Shown: positions 56,401-63,616 of the stretch, one piece after another
Position numbering within the stretch: the first letter of the stretch is position 1
Layout: each line of letters opens with the position of its first letter
From: Porticoccaceae bacterium
GTDB taxonomy: Bacteria; Pseudomonadota; Gammaproteobacteria; Pseudomonadales; Porticoccaceae
Reading direction: 5' to 3'
NCBI GenBank assembly: GCA_018654575.1
Contig: JABILI010000003.1
Coordinates: 1 to 64,000 of the forward strand
Length of the DNA stretch: 64,000 bases
The notes under the pieces: generated by a model
The model's input: only the letters and a program-made list of their open reading frames with translations
Told to the model about the DNA's origin: nothing
The model's database searches: none
Position numbers and translations under genes: made by a program

Positions 56401-56751
56401 CAGAGAGGCAAAATTCAGGAGGAGTCGATGTTCTATGAGCACAAAAAGCACGATGGAACGCTGCCTATTGTGGGGGTTAATACCTTTATTAGTGAAGCTG
56501 AAGAACAAGAAGTGGAAATCAAGTTGGCACGATCCACCGATGATGAGAAACAAAGTCAGATCAAGCGTTTGAGAGTGTTCCAGAGCGAGCATGAGGCTTC
56601 ATCTGAACTGATGCTTAAGCAACTTCAGGATGCAGTCCGTCGCGGTGATAATGGTTTTGAGCTACTGATGGATGCAGTACGTTGTTGCTCTTTGGGCCAG
56701 ATTACTAATGCGTTATTTGATGTCGGCGGCCAATATCGCCGTAATATGTAA
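53461..56751 (+). CDS. icmF: Fused isobutyryl-CoA mutase IcmF
   Basis: Adenosylcobalamin enzyme of 1096 residues joining three units: N-terminal B12-binding domain (DGHDASIN, cobalt His about 37; GGGGGVI); a MeaB-like GTPase chaperone domain (GTGGAGKSS about 217-226, [29 protein letters not shown], NKFD); and the acyl-CoA mutase barrel (about 560-1080; [66 protein letters not shown]). These match IcmF rather than methylmalonyl-CoA mutase. IcmF isomerises isobutyryl- and n-butyryl-CoA; Phe in CIFSTEF favours that substrate class over pivalyl-CoA mutases (inference). ATG at 53461; 53491 is an alternative. Confidence 0.94.
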   Translation: [1096 protein letters not shown]

Positions 56752-56786
56752 ATACTCTTAACTAGATCCATGTATGGGAAAAGAGC

Positions 56787-57410
56787 ATGACTAAACCGCT
56801 GCGCCTAACCCAGGTTGAACGCAAAGAAATATCTGACACTAAGATGCTAGAAGTAGCGATCGACTTAATTATTGAACAGGGCACTGCACAGCTAACGCTA
56901 AAGGATGTGGGTGAGCGGGCTGGTTATTCAAGAGGCTTAGCTGGTTATCGATTTGGTAACAAGGCGGGCTTATTTGACTTTGTATTGCGCTCTGTGGGCG
57001 ATGAATGGTTAGCCGAACTAACTTCTGTGACCAACCATAAAAGTGGCTACCAAGCTATTGCAGCTGCCCTAGACGCTCACAGTAAATTTTGTGAAGACGC
57101 GCCCAAGCATGTTGAGGCCTTTTATCGTTTGTGGTTTGAATCTTTGGCCCCAAACTCTCCACTCAGACCGGTGATTATGGGCATTCATGGTCGTCGACAT
57201 AGAGATGTTATGGGCTGGATAGAGCAGGGCATTGAGGAGGGCTTAATAGCACCGTTGGTGTCACCGAAATTGATAGCAGATCAGTTTAGTGCGGCGGTCA
57301 TTGGCATTGTCTATCAGTGGATGAGTGACGCAGAAAATATCGAAGAGATTCGCTCTCTCCATAATGGCTTAAAGAAAATGATGAAGATAATGCTGGTGAA
57401 GGCAGATTAG
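56787..57410 (+). CDS. TetR-family transcriptional regulator
   Basis: A 207-residue repressor-type protein. The N-terminal helix-turn-helix (about 15-62) contains LTLKDVGERAGYSRGLAGYRFGNKAGLFDFVL. The ligand-binding helical domain follows, with no recognisable effector signature. It begins 35 bp after icmF in the same direction and probably controls icmF and/or the acyl-CoA genes. The nested palindrome 68 bp upstream of icmF is the best nearby candidate site. Confidence 0.9.
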   Translation: MTKPLRLTQVERKEISDTKMLEVAIDLIIEQGTAQLTLKDVGERAGYSRGLAGYRFGNKAGLFDFVLRSVGDEWLAELTSVTNHKSGYQAIAAALDAHSKFCEDAPKHVEAFYRLWFESLAPNSPLRPVIMGIHGRRHRDVMGWIEQGIEEGLIAPLVSPKLIADQFSAAVIGIVYQWMSDAENIEEIRSLHNGLKKMMKIMLVKAD

Positions 57411-57444
57411 TTACTTTCGGCATATAGTAAAAATATGAGGCAAT

Positions 57445-57472
57445 AAAAAAGCGACCCTAGGGTCGCTTTTTT
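57445..57472. terminator. Bidirectional intrinsic terminator between tetR and nrdJb
   Basis: AAAAAAGCGACCCT pairs perfectly with AGGGTCGCTTTTTT. The uninterrupted palindrome has T runs on both strands and serves the convergent tetR and nrdJb transcripts. Confidence 0.93.
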
Positions 57473-57494
57473 TGATGCTGCTCAAACTAACACT

Positions 57495-58175
57495 TTAACC
57501 ACACTTTGATTCGCCGCAGTTAAGGCAGGTCATACACCCGTCCATTAGGATGGTGGCTTTGACGCTACATTTTTTACATACCTCGGCTGTGGGTGGGAAG
57601 TCATTAGCTTCTTGTGGCGCAGCACTAGCCTGTTCAAAGTCAGCTCGCTTTTCATCCATAATTTTCTGCTGATGCTCGGGGATCTCCGGTTTTGTCATCA
57701 TTCCGATCTTTTGCAAGTGGTCTTCGATTGCCCAGCCTATTTCTGCCACCAGTGATGGCATGAAACGACCACCTGATTTAAAGTAACCTCCTTGGGGGTC
57801 AAAGATGGCTTTCAACTCTTCAACAAGGAAGGTGCAATCGCCTCCTTTACGGAACACAGCAGAGATAACCCTTGTTAAGGCCGCAATCCATTGGAACTGA
57901 TCCATGTTTTTGGAGTTTAAAAATATCTCAAAAGGTCGACGCAACTCATGGTCGGTACCCTCATTTAAAACAATATCATTGATAGTGAGATACATAGCGT
58001 GATCTGACATCGGCGTTTTTATTTTGTATGTACTACCCGCCAAGGCTTCGGGGCGTGAAACCTTTTCATGCATCTGAATAATATTACTATCTGCTTCTGC
58101 GGCAGTCTCTATGGCTACGTCTTGCGCTGTAACGACTTTGTAGCCGACGATCTTTTTCTCAATTTTCTTGTTCAT
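57495..58175 (-). CDS. nrdJb: Class II ribonucleotide reductase small component NrdJb
   Basis: Second half of the split B12-dependent ribonucleotide reductase, as in Pseudomonas. The 226 residues contain the TSCPD-like domain (SRPEALAGSTYKIKTPMSDHAMYLTINDI...PFEIFLNSKNMDQFQWIAALTRVISAVFRKGGD). The C-terminus is a Cys-rich tail, CKKCSVKATILMDGCMTCLNCGESKCG, expected to relay electrons to the active site. It follows nrdJa by 40 bp. Confidence 0.92.
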   Translation of the reverse strand: MNKKIEKKIVGYKVVTAQDVAIETAAEADSNIIQMHEKVSRPEALAGSTYKIKTPMSDHAMYLTINDIVLNEGTDHELRRPFEIFLNSKNMDQFQWIAALTRVISAVFRKGGDCTFLVEELKAIFDPQGGYFKSGGRFMPSLVAEIGWAIEDHLQKIGMMTKPEIPEHQQKIMDEKRADFEQASAAPQEANDFPPTAEVCKKCSVKATILMDGCMTCLNCGESKCG

Positions 58176-58215
58176 TATTGTCCTCGCAGTACTCTGCGGA
58201 TGTAGTTTTAGTTAA

Positions 58216-60366
58216 TTAGAATTTACCGTAGTAACCTTCTTTCAGCGCATCGAATAGATTGGCGGCGGTGTGGGTTTCACCGTCGTACTCAACTTCTTCG
58301 TTACCTTTAAATTCTACGGTAGAGCCATCTTCAAGAGTAAAGCTGTAAGTGGTGGTTGCTAAATCACTTTCCTTTACCAATACACCTTGGAATGCCTCTG
58401 GGTTAAAGCGGAAGGTGGTGCAGCCTTTCAGTCCTTTTTCTGCCGCATATAGATAGATGTCCTTAAACGCTTCGTACTCACAATCGGTTGGCACATTAAT
58501 AGTTTTGGAGATTGAAGAATCAATCCACTTTTGTGCCGCAGCTTGCACATCAACATGCGCCTTGGGTTCAATATTCTCTGAACTCAGGAAGTACTCAGGC
58601 AAGACTTCTTCGGCGTCTGCACTAAAGGGCATGGCCTTAGGGTTCACCAGAGTGCGATAGGACAGTAGTTCATAGGAAAACACATCGACGTTCTCTTTCG
58701 ACTTCTTGCCTTCACGGATAACATTACGAGAGTAGTGGTGGGCAAAACTGGGCTCAATACCGTTACTAACGTTGTTCGCTAAAGACAGAGAGATAGTACC
58801 TGTTGGCGCAATGGACGAGTGATGACTGAAGCGACAGCCATCTTTAATAATAGACTCAATAAGCTTGGGATCAGCTTTGGCTACCTGTTGCATATAGCGA
58901 CTGTATTTGCCTATTAGTACCTTACCCTTAATTTTGTCGCCAACCTTAACCCCATTCTCCGCTAGGTCCGGCTGTTTGAATAAGAGTGCAGCGGTGACAT
59001 CAAATTCGTCTTCCATAATTGGCGCTGGGCCTTTTTCACGCGCTAGTTCTAAACCAGCAGAAAGACCTGCCACGGCCATATCTTGAGCCACACGCTCGGT
59101 GAACTCTAATGAAGCAGGATCACCATATTTCATACGCAGCATTGTCATCGCTGAACCTAATCCTAAAAAGCCCATACCGTGACGTCGTTTGTATTCAATT
59201 TCTTTGCGCTGTTCCTCAAGGGGTAGGCCGTTAATTTCGACAACGTTATCAAGCATACGCGTGAACACGCCGACTACCTCTGCGTATTCGTCCCAGTCGA
59301 AAAATGCTTCTTCGGTAAATGCGTTACGTACAAATTTGGTCAAATTAACAGACCCTAGCAGACAGCTACCGTAAGGAGGAAGGGGCTGTTCTCCACAAGG
59401 GTTAGTCGCGCGAATATCTTCGCAAAACCAGTTGTTATTATTCTTGTTAACCTGATCGATAAGAATAAATCCTGGCTCAGCATAGTCATAGGTTGATGAC
59501 ATGATCGCATTCCATAGCTTTTGAGCGCGGATTGTTTCGTAAATACGGCAGGCCACCAAGCCTTGTTCATTAGTCACATAACCTTCTGTCGTTGGGAAAT
59601 GTTTCCAAACGACATTATCGCCTTTCATATCAATACCACCCTCGACTTCCTTGGCACTAATAGGAAATGTTAGATCCCAATCACCATCCGCACGCACCGC
59701 CGTAATAAACTCCTCAGTAATCAATAGAGAGAGATTAAACTGACGCAAGCGCCCGTCTTCACGTTTGGCACGAACAAAATCAAACACATCGGGATGGCTA
59801 ACATCAAAAGTTGCCATCTGAGCGCCCCTTCTGCCGCCTGCGGAGGACACGGTGAAACACATTTTGTCGTAGATATCCATGAACGATAGAGGCCCAGACG
59901 TGTAGGCGCCAGCGCCAGATACGTAGGCCCCTTTAGGGCGCAACGTAGAGAATTCGTAACCAATACCGCAACCCGCTTTTAGGGTTAAGCCAGCTTCTAG
60001 ATTACGTTCTAAAATGCCGAGCATTGAATCAGGCACAGTGCCTGAAACTGTGCAGTTAATGGTCGAGGTTGCTGGCTTGTATGCTCGAGCACCTGCGTTA
60101 GAGATAATACGACCTGCTGGAATGGCACCATGCTGGAGGGCCCAAACAAAACGTTCTTGCCATTTTTCACGTTGAGCTTCGTCCTCAACATCTGATAATG
60201 CTTTCGCAACTCTCGTATAGGTAGCATCTATATCAGCGTCAATAGGATTTGACTGCTTGTCTTTAAGACGATATTTTTTATCCCAGATATCTAAAGATGC
60301 ATCCTGCATGACGATTTCTTGAGAATTTTTGAGTGGTTTAATTGTTTTTAGTTTTGGTGCGCTCAT
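58216..60366 (-). CDS. nrdJa: Adenosylcobalamin-dependent class II ribonucleotide reductase NrdJa
   Basis: Catalytic component that reduces ribonucleotides to deoxyribonucleotides with or without oxygen. The 716 residues include SNAGARAYKPATSTINC (active-site Cys region), LKAGCGIGYEFSTLRPKGAYV, SSAGGRRGAQMATFDVSHPDV, and the ATNPCGEQPLPPYGSCLLGSVNLTKFV block with the thiyl-radical NPCGE. PTGTISLSLANNVSNGIEP and TINVPTDCEYEAF complete it. A promoter with two NrdR-like boxes lies upstream. It is the third AdoCbl enzyme in the window. Confidence 0.95.
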   Translation of the reverse strand: MSAPKLKTIKPLKNSQEIVMQDASLDIWDKKYRLKDKQSNPIDADIDATYTRVAKALSDVEDEAQREKWQERFVWALQHGAIPAGRIISNAGARAYKPATSTINCTVSGTVPDSMLGILERNLEAGLTLKAGCGIGYEFSTLRPKGAYVSGAGAYTSGPLSFMDIYDKMCFTVSSAGGRRGAQMATFDVSHPDVFDFVRAKREDGRLRQFNLSLLITEEFITAVRADGDWDLTFPISAKEVEGGIDMKGDNVVWKHFPTTEGYVTNEQGLVACRIYETIRAQKLWNAIMSSTYDYAEPGFILIDQVNKNNNNWFCEDIRATNPCGEQPLPPYGSCLLGSVNLTKFVRNAFTEEAFFDWDEYAEVVGVFTRMLDNVVEINGLPLEEQRKEIEYKRRHGMGFLGLGSAMTMLRMKYGDPASLEFTERVAQDMAVAGLSAGLELAREKGPAPIMEDEFDVTAALLFKQPDLAENGVKVGDKIKGKVLIGKYSRYMQQVAKADPKLIESIIKDGCRFSHHSSIAPTGTISLSLANNVSNGIEPSFAHHYSRNVIREGKKSKENVDVFSYELLSYRTLVNPKAMPFSADAEEVLPEYFLSSENIEPKAHVDVQAAAQKWIDSSISKTINVPTDCEYEAFKDIYLYAAEKGLKGCTTFRFNPEAFQGVLVKESDLATTTYSFTLEDGSTVEFKGNEEVEYDGETHTAANLFDALKEGYYGKF

Positions 60367-60490
60367 TGTGTGCCCTTTAGTGCTTGACTAGCTAAAGCTG
60401 CCTAACAATTATTATTAGGCCAATTTTCTAACCAGATCATCTGAATTTGTGTTTAAAATATTCCAGATTTATCCTTGAAACTGTTGAGTG

Positions 60491-60518
60491 AGTTTATCCT
60501 ACATGGTGTGTCTTGCAA
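60491..60518 (-). promoter_or_regulatory. Candidate nrdJa promoter
   Basis: On the minus strand TTGCAA (60518-60513), a 16-bp spacer and TAAACT (60496-60491, 4 of 6). It lies between and under the two NrdR-like boxes, as expected for NrdR repression. Confidence 0.5.
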
Positions 60519-60542
60519 GCACTAATCCACCACATCTTGTGT
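60496..60542. promoter_or_regulatory. Paired NrdR-like boxes
   Basis: Box 1, 60496-60511, matches the consensus ACACWATATATWGTGT at 11 of 16 positions; box 2, 60527-60542, at 12 of 16. Their starts are 31 bp apart (15-bp linker), the helical phasing typical of NrdR tandem sites. Confidence 0.6.
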
Positions 60543-60718
60543 TTATTTTCATTTTTAATCGTTTCTTGATTTTATAAGTGCCTGCAAAAGTTGTGGATAA
60601 ATCGCCCTAGTAGCGATACATACTGGGGTTGTTGAATTTTCTGACTATACTAGGCAAATGGGTCACAATTGGGAGTTCCCCATACAACGTCCGAGCCGGA
60701 GCGTAAAACGTACAATCG

Positions 60719-60747
60719 TTGTGCGTTGTCCATGACTTGGCTAAAAT
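60719..60747 (+). promoter_or_regulatory. Candidate trpB promoter
   Basis: TTGTGC (weak -35), a 17-bp spacer and TAAAAT (5 of 6 to TATAAT) at 60742-60747. This lies 70 bases before the trpB ATG. Confidence 0.35.
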
Positions 60748-60816
60748 GGACTGCTGATTAGTTTTCTTTCAAACAGTGGGGATAAAAATAGTCTCCGCGA
60801 TCTTTTGAGGTTTTTA

Positions 60817-62076
60817 ATGGATATTTTCGATTTCTCTGATGGCCGCGAAGGCTACTACGGAGAGTATGGCGGCGTTTTCCTTCCGGAAATCCTACATGCA
60901 ACTATCGAGGAGCTGCTGGCTTGTTTTCGTGAATGTAAAGCTGATCCAAAATTTTGGCAAGATTATGTTGCCCTGCTGCAGAATTATTCTGGCCGCCCCA
61001 CACCGATTACTCATCTAGAAAATTTGTCTCGAAAACTCGGTGGCGCACAGATTTATGTAAAACGAGATGACCTTAATCATACGGGTTCCCACAAGATTAA
61101 TAATGTTATGGGACAAGGTTTACTATGCCAAAGATTGGGTAAACGTCGAGTCATCGCTGAGACCGGAGCAGGCCAGCATGGTTTTGCCACTGCGACCATG
61201 GCAGCCAAATTTGGCTTTGATTGTAAAATCTACATGGGAGCCGTTGATGTTGCTCGACAGCGCCCAAACGTTTTTTGGATGGAAAATCTTGGGGCCGAAG
61301 TCATTGCGGTTGAAGACGGCCAGAAGACATTGAAAGATGCTGTCAATGAATGCATGCGGGATTGGGTAACCAATATGGCAGACACCCACTATATTTTAGG
61401 CACAGCTTGTGGGCCACATCCTTTCCCAGAAATGGTGAGTTGGTTTCAATCTATTATCGGAATGGAAGCACGGGAACAGATATTAAAACAGGCGGGAAGA
61501 TTACCTGACCGTGTCTATGCCTGCGTCGGCGGCGGATCTAATGCCATGGGTATTTTCCAGGGCTTTTTTGATGACGACAATGTTGAATTAATTGGCTGTG
61601 AAGCCGGCGGACATGGAGTTGGTTCTTACATGCATTCAGCAAGATTAGCCTATGACGACGCCTCTGTGGGCGTTGCGCAGGGTTACAAAACCTATTTCTT
61701 GCAGAATAATGAGGGCAATATGAATAAAACTCATTCGGTGGCCGCTGGTTTAGATTATATAGGTATCAACCCTATTTTTGCCCATCTCTGGGAACAAGGT
61801 AAGGTGCGCTTTGAAGCGGCCACCGATACTGAGGTAAAGGAGGCTTTAACGTTAACCATGCGTACTGAAGGGCTTATACCAGCCCTTGAAAGTACGCACG
61901 CGTTTGTCACTGCCATAAAAGAAGCGCCAAGTATGGGTAAGGATGAAATTATTCTGATTAATCAGTCTGGTCGTGGTGATAAGGATATCTTTACGATTGC
62001 AGATGCCCTTGATGATTCTAAATGGAAAACTTTTATCGCAGGCAAAGCCGATCAGTATCGGTCGGAGAACAAATAA
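60817..62076 (+). CDS. trpB: Tryptophan synthase beta subunit, divergent subtype
   Basis: PLP enzyme joining indole and serine. The 419 residues keep the essentials: PLP Lys in NHTGSHKINN, GAGQHGFATATMAAKFG, CVGGGSNAMG (phosphate loop), GLIPALESTHA and SGRGDKD. Several normally conserved stretches are unusual: GGHGVGSYMHSARL and FLQNNEGNMNKTHSVAAGLDYIGINPIFAHLWEQGKV, where typical TrpB has a DEDGQ..THS..PGVGPEHA pattern. ATG at 60817 follows GAGG. Coupled to trpA by the overlap TAATG. The other trp genes are not in the window. Confidence 0.94.
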   Translation: MDIFDFSDGREGYYGEYGGVFLPEILHATIEELLACFRECKADPKFWQDYVALLQNYSGRPTPITHLENLSRKLGGAQIYVKRDDLNHTGSHKINNVMGQGLLCQRLGKRRVIAETGAGQHGFATATMAAKFGFDCKIYMGAVDVARQRPNVFWMENLGAEVIAVEDGQKTLKDAVNECMRDWVTNMADTHYILGTACGPHPFPEMVSWFQSIIGMEAREQILKQAGRLPDRVYACVGGGSNAMGIFQGFFDDDNVELIGCEAGGHGVGSYMHSARLAYDDASVGVAQGYKTYFLQNNEGNMNKTHSVAAGLDYIGINPIFAHLWEQGKVRFEAATDTEVKEALTLTMRTEGLIPALESTHAFVTAIKEAPSMGKDEIILINQSGRGDKDIFTIADALDDSKWKTFIAGKADQYRSENK

Positions 62077-62843
62077 TGGGACTGCAAACCTACATTGCTG
62101 AACGCAAAAAAGATAAAGACTTACTCGTGATGGCTCACGTGGTATGCGGCTACCCTTCTTTTGAAGACAATATGCAAGAGCTAGAAATCATGGCTGAGGC
62201 TGGTGTGGATTTGGTGGAGCTTCAGTTTCCTTTCTCTGAACCTAGCGCAGATGGCCCTCTATTTGTGAGAGCCAATGAAGCATCATTGAAATCGGGAACA
62301 ACGATTGATCAATGTTTTGAATTTATGTATCAGGCTAGTCAACGCTTTCCGTTTAAGATTCTGATGATGGGTTATTACAACACTGCGTTCAAAATGGGCG
62401 AAGAGGTCTTTGTAAAACGTATTAAAGAGGCAGGTGGTGTGGGTTATATTTTGCCCGATCTGCCTGTGGAGGAGTTCGCTAACCTTCATCACTTATCCGA
62501 ACAAGAGGGAATTGAGCCCATCCTATTAATGACCCCGACCAGCACGGATAGGCGTCTTGCAAAACTAGGAGCGGCCAGCCGCGGAATGGTCTATGTGGTA
62601 GCCCGTAAGGGCGTCACGGGTTCGAAAACAACGATGGGTGATGAAGTCCTAAGCCTTATAGCGCGTTGTCGTCAGCATACTAAGTTACCTATTGGCGTGG
62701 GCTTTGGTGTTAGTTGCAAGGCAGATATGGACTTTTTACGCGGCACTGCAGACCTCGCCATAGTGGGAACCGCGGCCCTTAAAACCTGGGAATCCTCAGG
62801 TGCTGAGGGTCTAAAGGTCTTTTTTGCCGAGCTAATGGCCTGA
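62076..62843 (+). CDS. trpA: Tryptophan synthase alpha subunit, divergent subtype
   Basis: Splits indole-3-glycerol phosphate and channels indole to TrpB. The 255 residues have the catalytic Glu/Asp segment as VDLVELQFPFSEPSADGP (commonly ELGIPFSDPxADGP). GYYNTAF, ILPDLPVEE, LLMTPTSTDRR, VVARKGVTG (commonly SRxGVTG) and GVGFGVS follow. The catalytic residues appear intact. Its ATG overlaps the trpB stop by one base. The divergence matches that of trpB, suggesting the pair came together from an unusual trpBA lineage. Confidence 0.94.
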   Translation: MGLQTYIAERKKDKDLLVMAHVVCGYPSFEDNMQELEIMAEAGVDLVELQFPFSEPSADGPLFVRANEASLKSGTTIDQCFEFMYQASQRFPFKILMMGYYNTAFKMGEEVFVKRIKEAGGVGYILPDLPVEEFANLHHLSEQEGIEPILLMTPTSTDRRLAKLGAASRGMVYVVARKGVTGSKTTMGDEVLSLIARCRQHTKLPIGVGFGVSCKADMDFLRGTADLAIVGTAALKTWESSGAEGLKVFFAELMA

Positions 62844-62869
62844 AGTCATTATCTTGTCAGAGACTATAC

Positions 62870-63577
62870 TCATAGCGATAAACGCCAATCATTGATAATT
62901 TCATTTTTAATGTCCGACAATGCTGGAATACGGCCAGGTTGATAATCCTTTATGCATACCAGATGAGCGCCGACCTTAGAGCTAATTGGCCCGGCCCAAC
63001 AGGGTAAGGTAGCGGCATTACTTAAAGCGTCTAGCTTGTCAGCAAAACCAATACCAAATATCTCATCAACTTCAATAGAACTAGCGCTCAGGTAAATGTC
63101 TTCAGGTAGGTTGGTATCCGGTAAAAGTGGCACTCCCTCGGCTATTCCATCTTTGAGAGCCTTTTCAGCTACCACAGAGCTTTGCCCGCCGTACTTGGCC
63201 GTATAAAAAACACGGTAGAGGAACACGAATTGCGCCATTTCTTTGTAATCAGACTTATGGTTTTGATAGAAGGCATTGAGTTGCTCAGGCGTTGGATTTT
63301 GGCTGGTCGTAATAGCCTTGATAGCACCAGATAGTTTTGCATTTATAGATGAGTCATTAGCTTGAGGGTCGATATCAGGGCCAATATCAGTGGCATCTGC
63401 TGTTAGAGTTTTGAGGAACTTGTCAGCAACCTGCTGATTAATTGTGGCAACGTTAGGCTTGTACTGCACACTGTTTTCGTTATAAATCTCATCAACTTGC
63501 TGTGTGGGTATTAGTAGCCAGTAGAACCCAATACCAATGGCAGTAACAATGAGTAGTAATGATATTTTTTGAATCAT
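62870..63577 (-). CDS. PpiC-type parvulin-like peptidyl-prolyl isomerase
   Basis: A 235-residue membrane-anchored periplasmic protein. Hydrophobic segment about 5-24 (SLLLIVTAIGIGFYWLLI) is followed by an N-terminal helical part (TPEQLNAFYQNHKSDYKEMAQFVFLYRVFY). The C-terminal rotamase-like domain resembles PF13145, with FADKLDALSNAATLPCWAGPISSKVGAHLVCIKDYQPGRIPALSDIKNEIINDW. Such proteins often accompany HupE/UreJ genes, which are not seen here. ATG at 63577 is preferred to 63610. Isomerase activity is not certain. Confidence 0.7.
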   Translation of the reverse strand: MIQKISLLLIVTAIGIGFYWLLIPTQQVDEIYNENSVQYKPNVATINQQVADKFLKTLTADATDIGPDIDPQANDSSINAKLSGAIKAITTSQNPTPEQLNAFYQNHKSDYKEMAQFVFLYRVFYTAKYGGQSSVVAEKALKDGIAEGVPLLPDTNLPEDIYLSASSIEVDEIFGIGFADKLDALSNAATLPCWAGPISSKVGAHLVCIKDYQPGRIPALSDIKNEIINDWRLSL

Positions 63578-63616
63578 GGTTTTCGGTTCGCTTGGTACAT
63601 GAAATTGCAACAGACT

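Larger units (their letters stand above)
60367..60816. other. 450-bp divergent control region between nrdJa and trpB
   Basis: Contains the nrdJa promoter with paired NrdR-like boxes, a candidate trpB promoter, and ACAACG/CGTTGT arms around 60683-60722 that might be a weak regulator site. No open frame of note and no cobalamin-riboswitch B12 box was found in it. Confidence 0.6.

Noticed and set aside
53461-56751. IcmF as an accidental fusion of a mutase and MeaB
   Set aside because: The B12-GTPase-mutase order and motifs are those of the natural IcmF family.
60367-60816. Cobalamin riboswitch before nrdJa
   Set aside because: No B12-box (AGCCACTG-type) and no supporting stems; NrdR boxes explain the region better.
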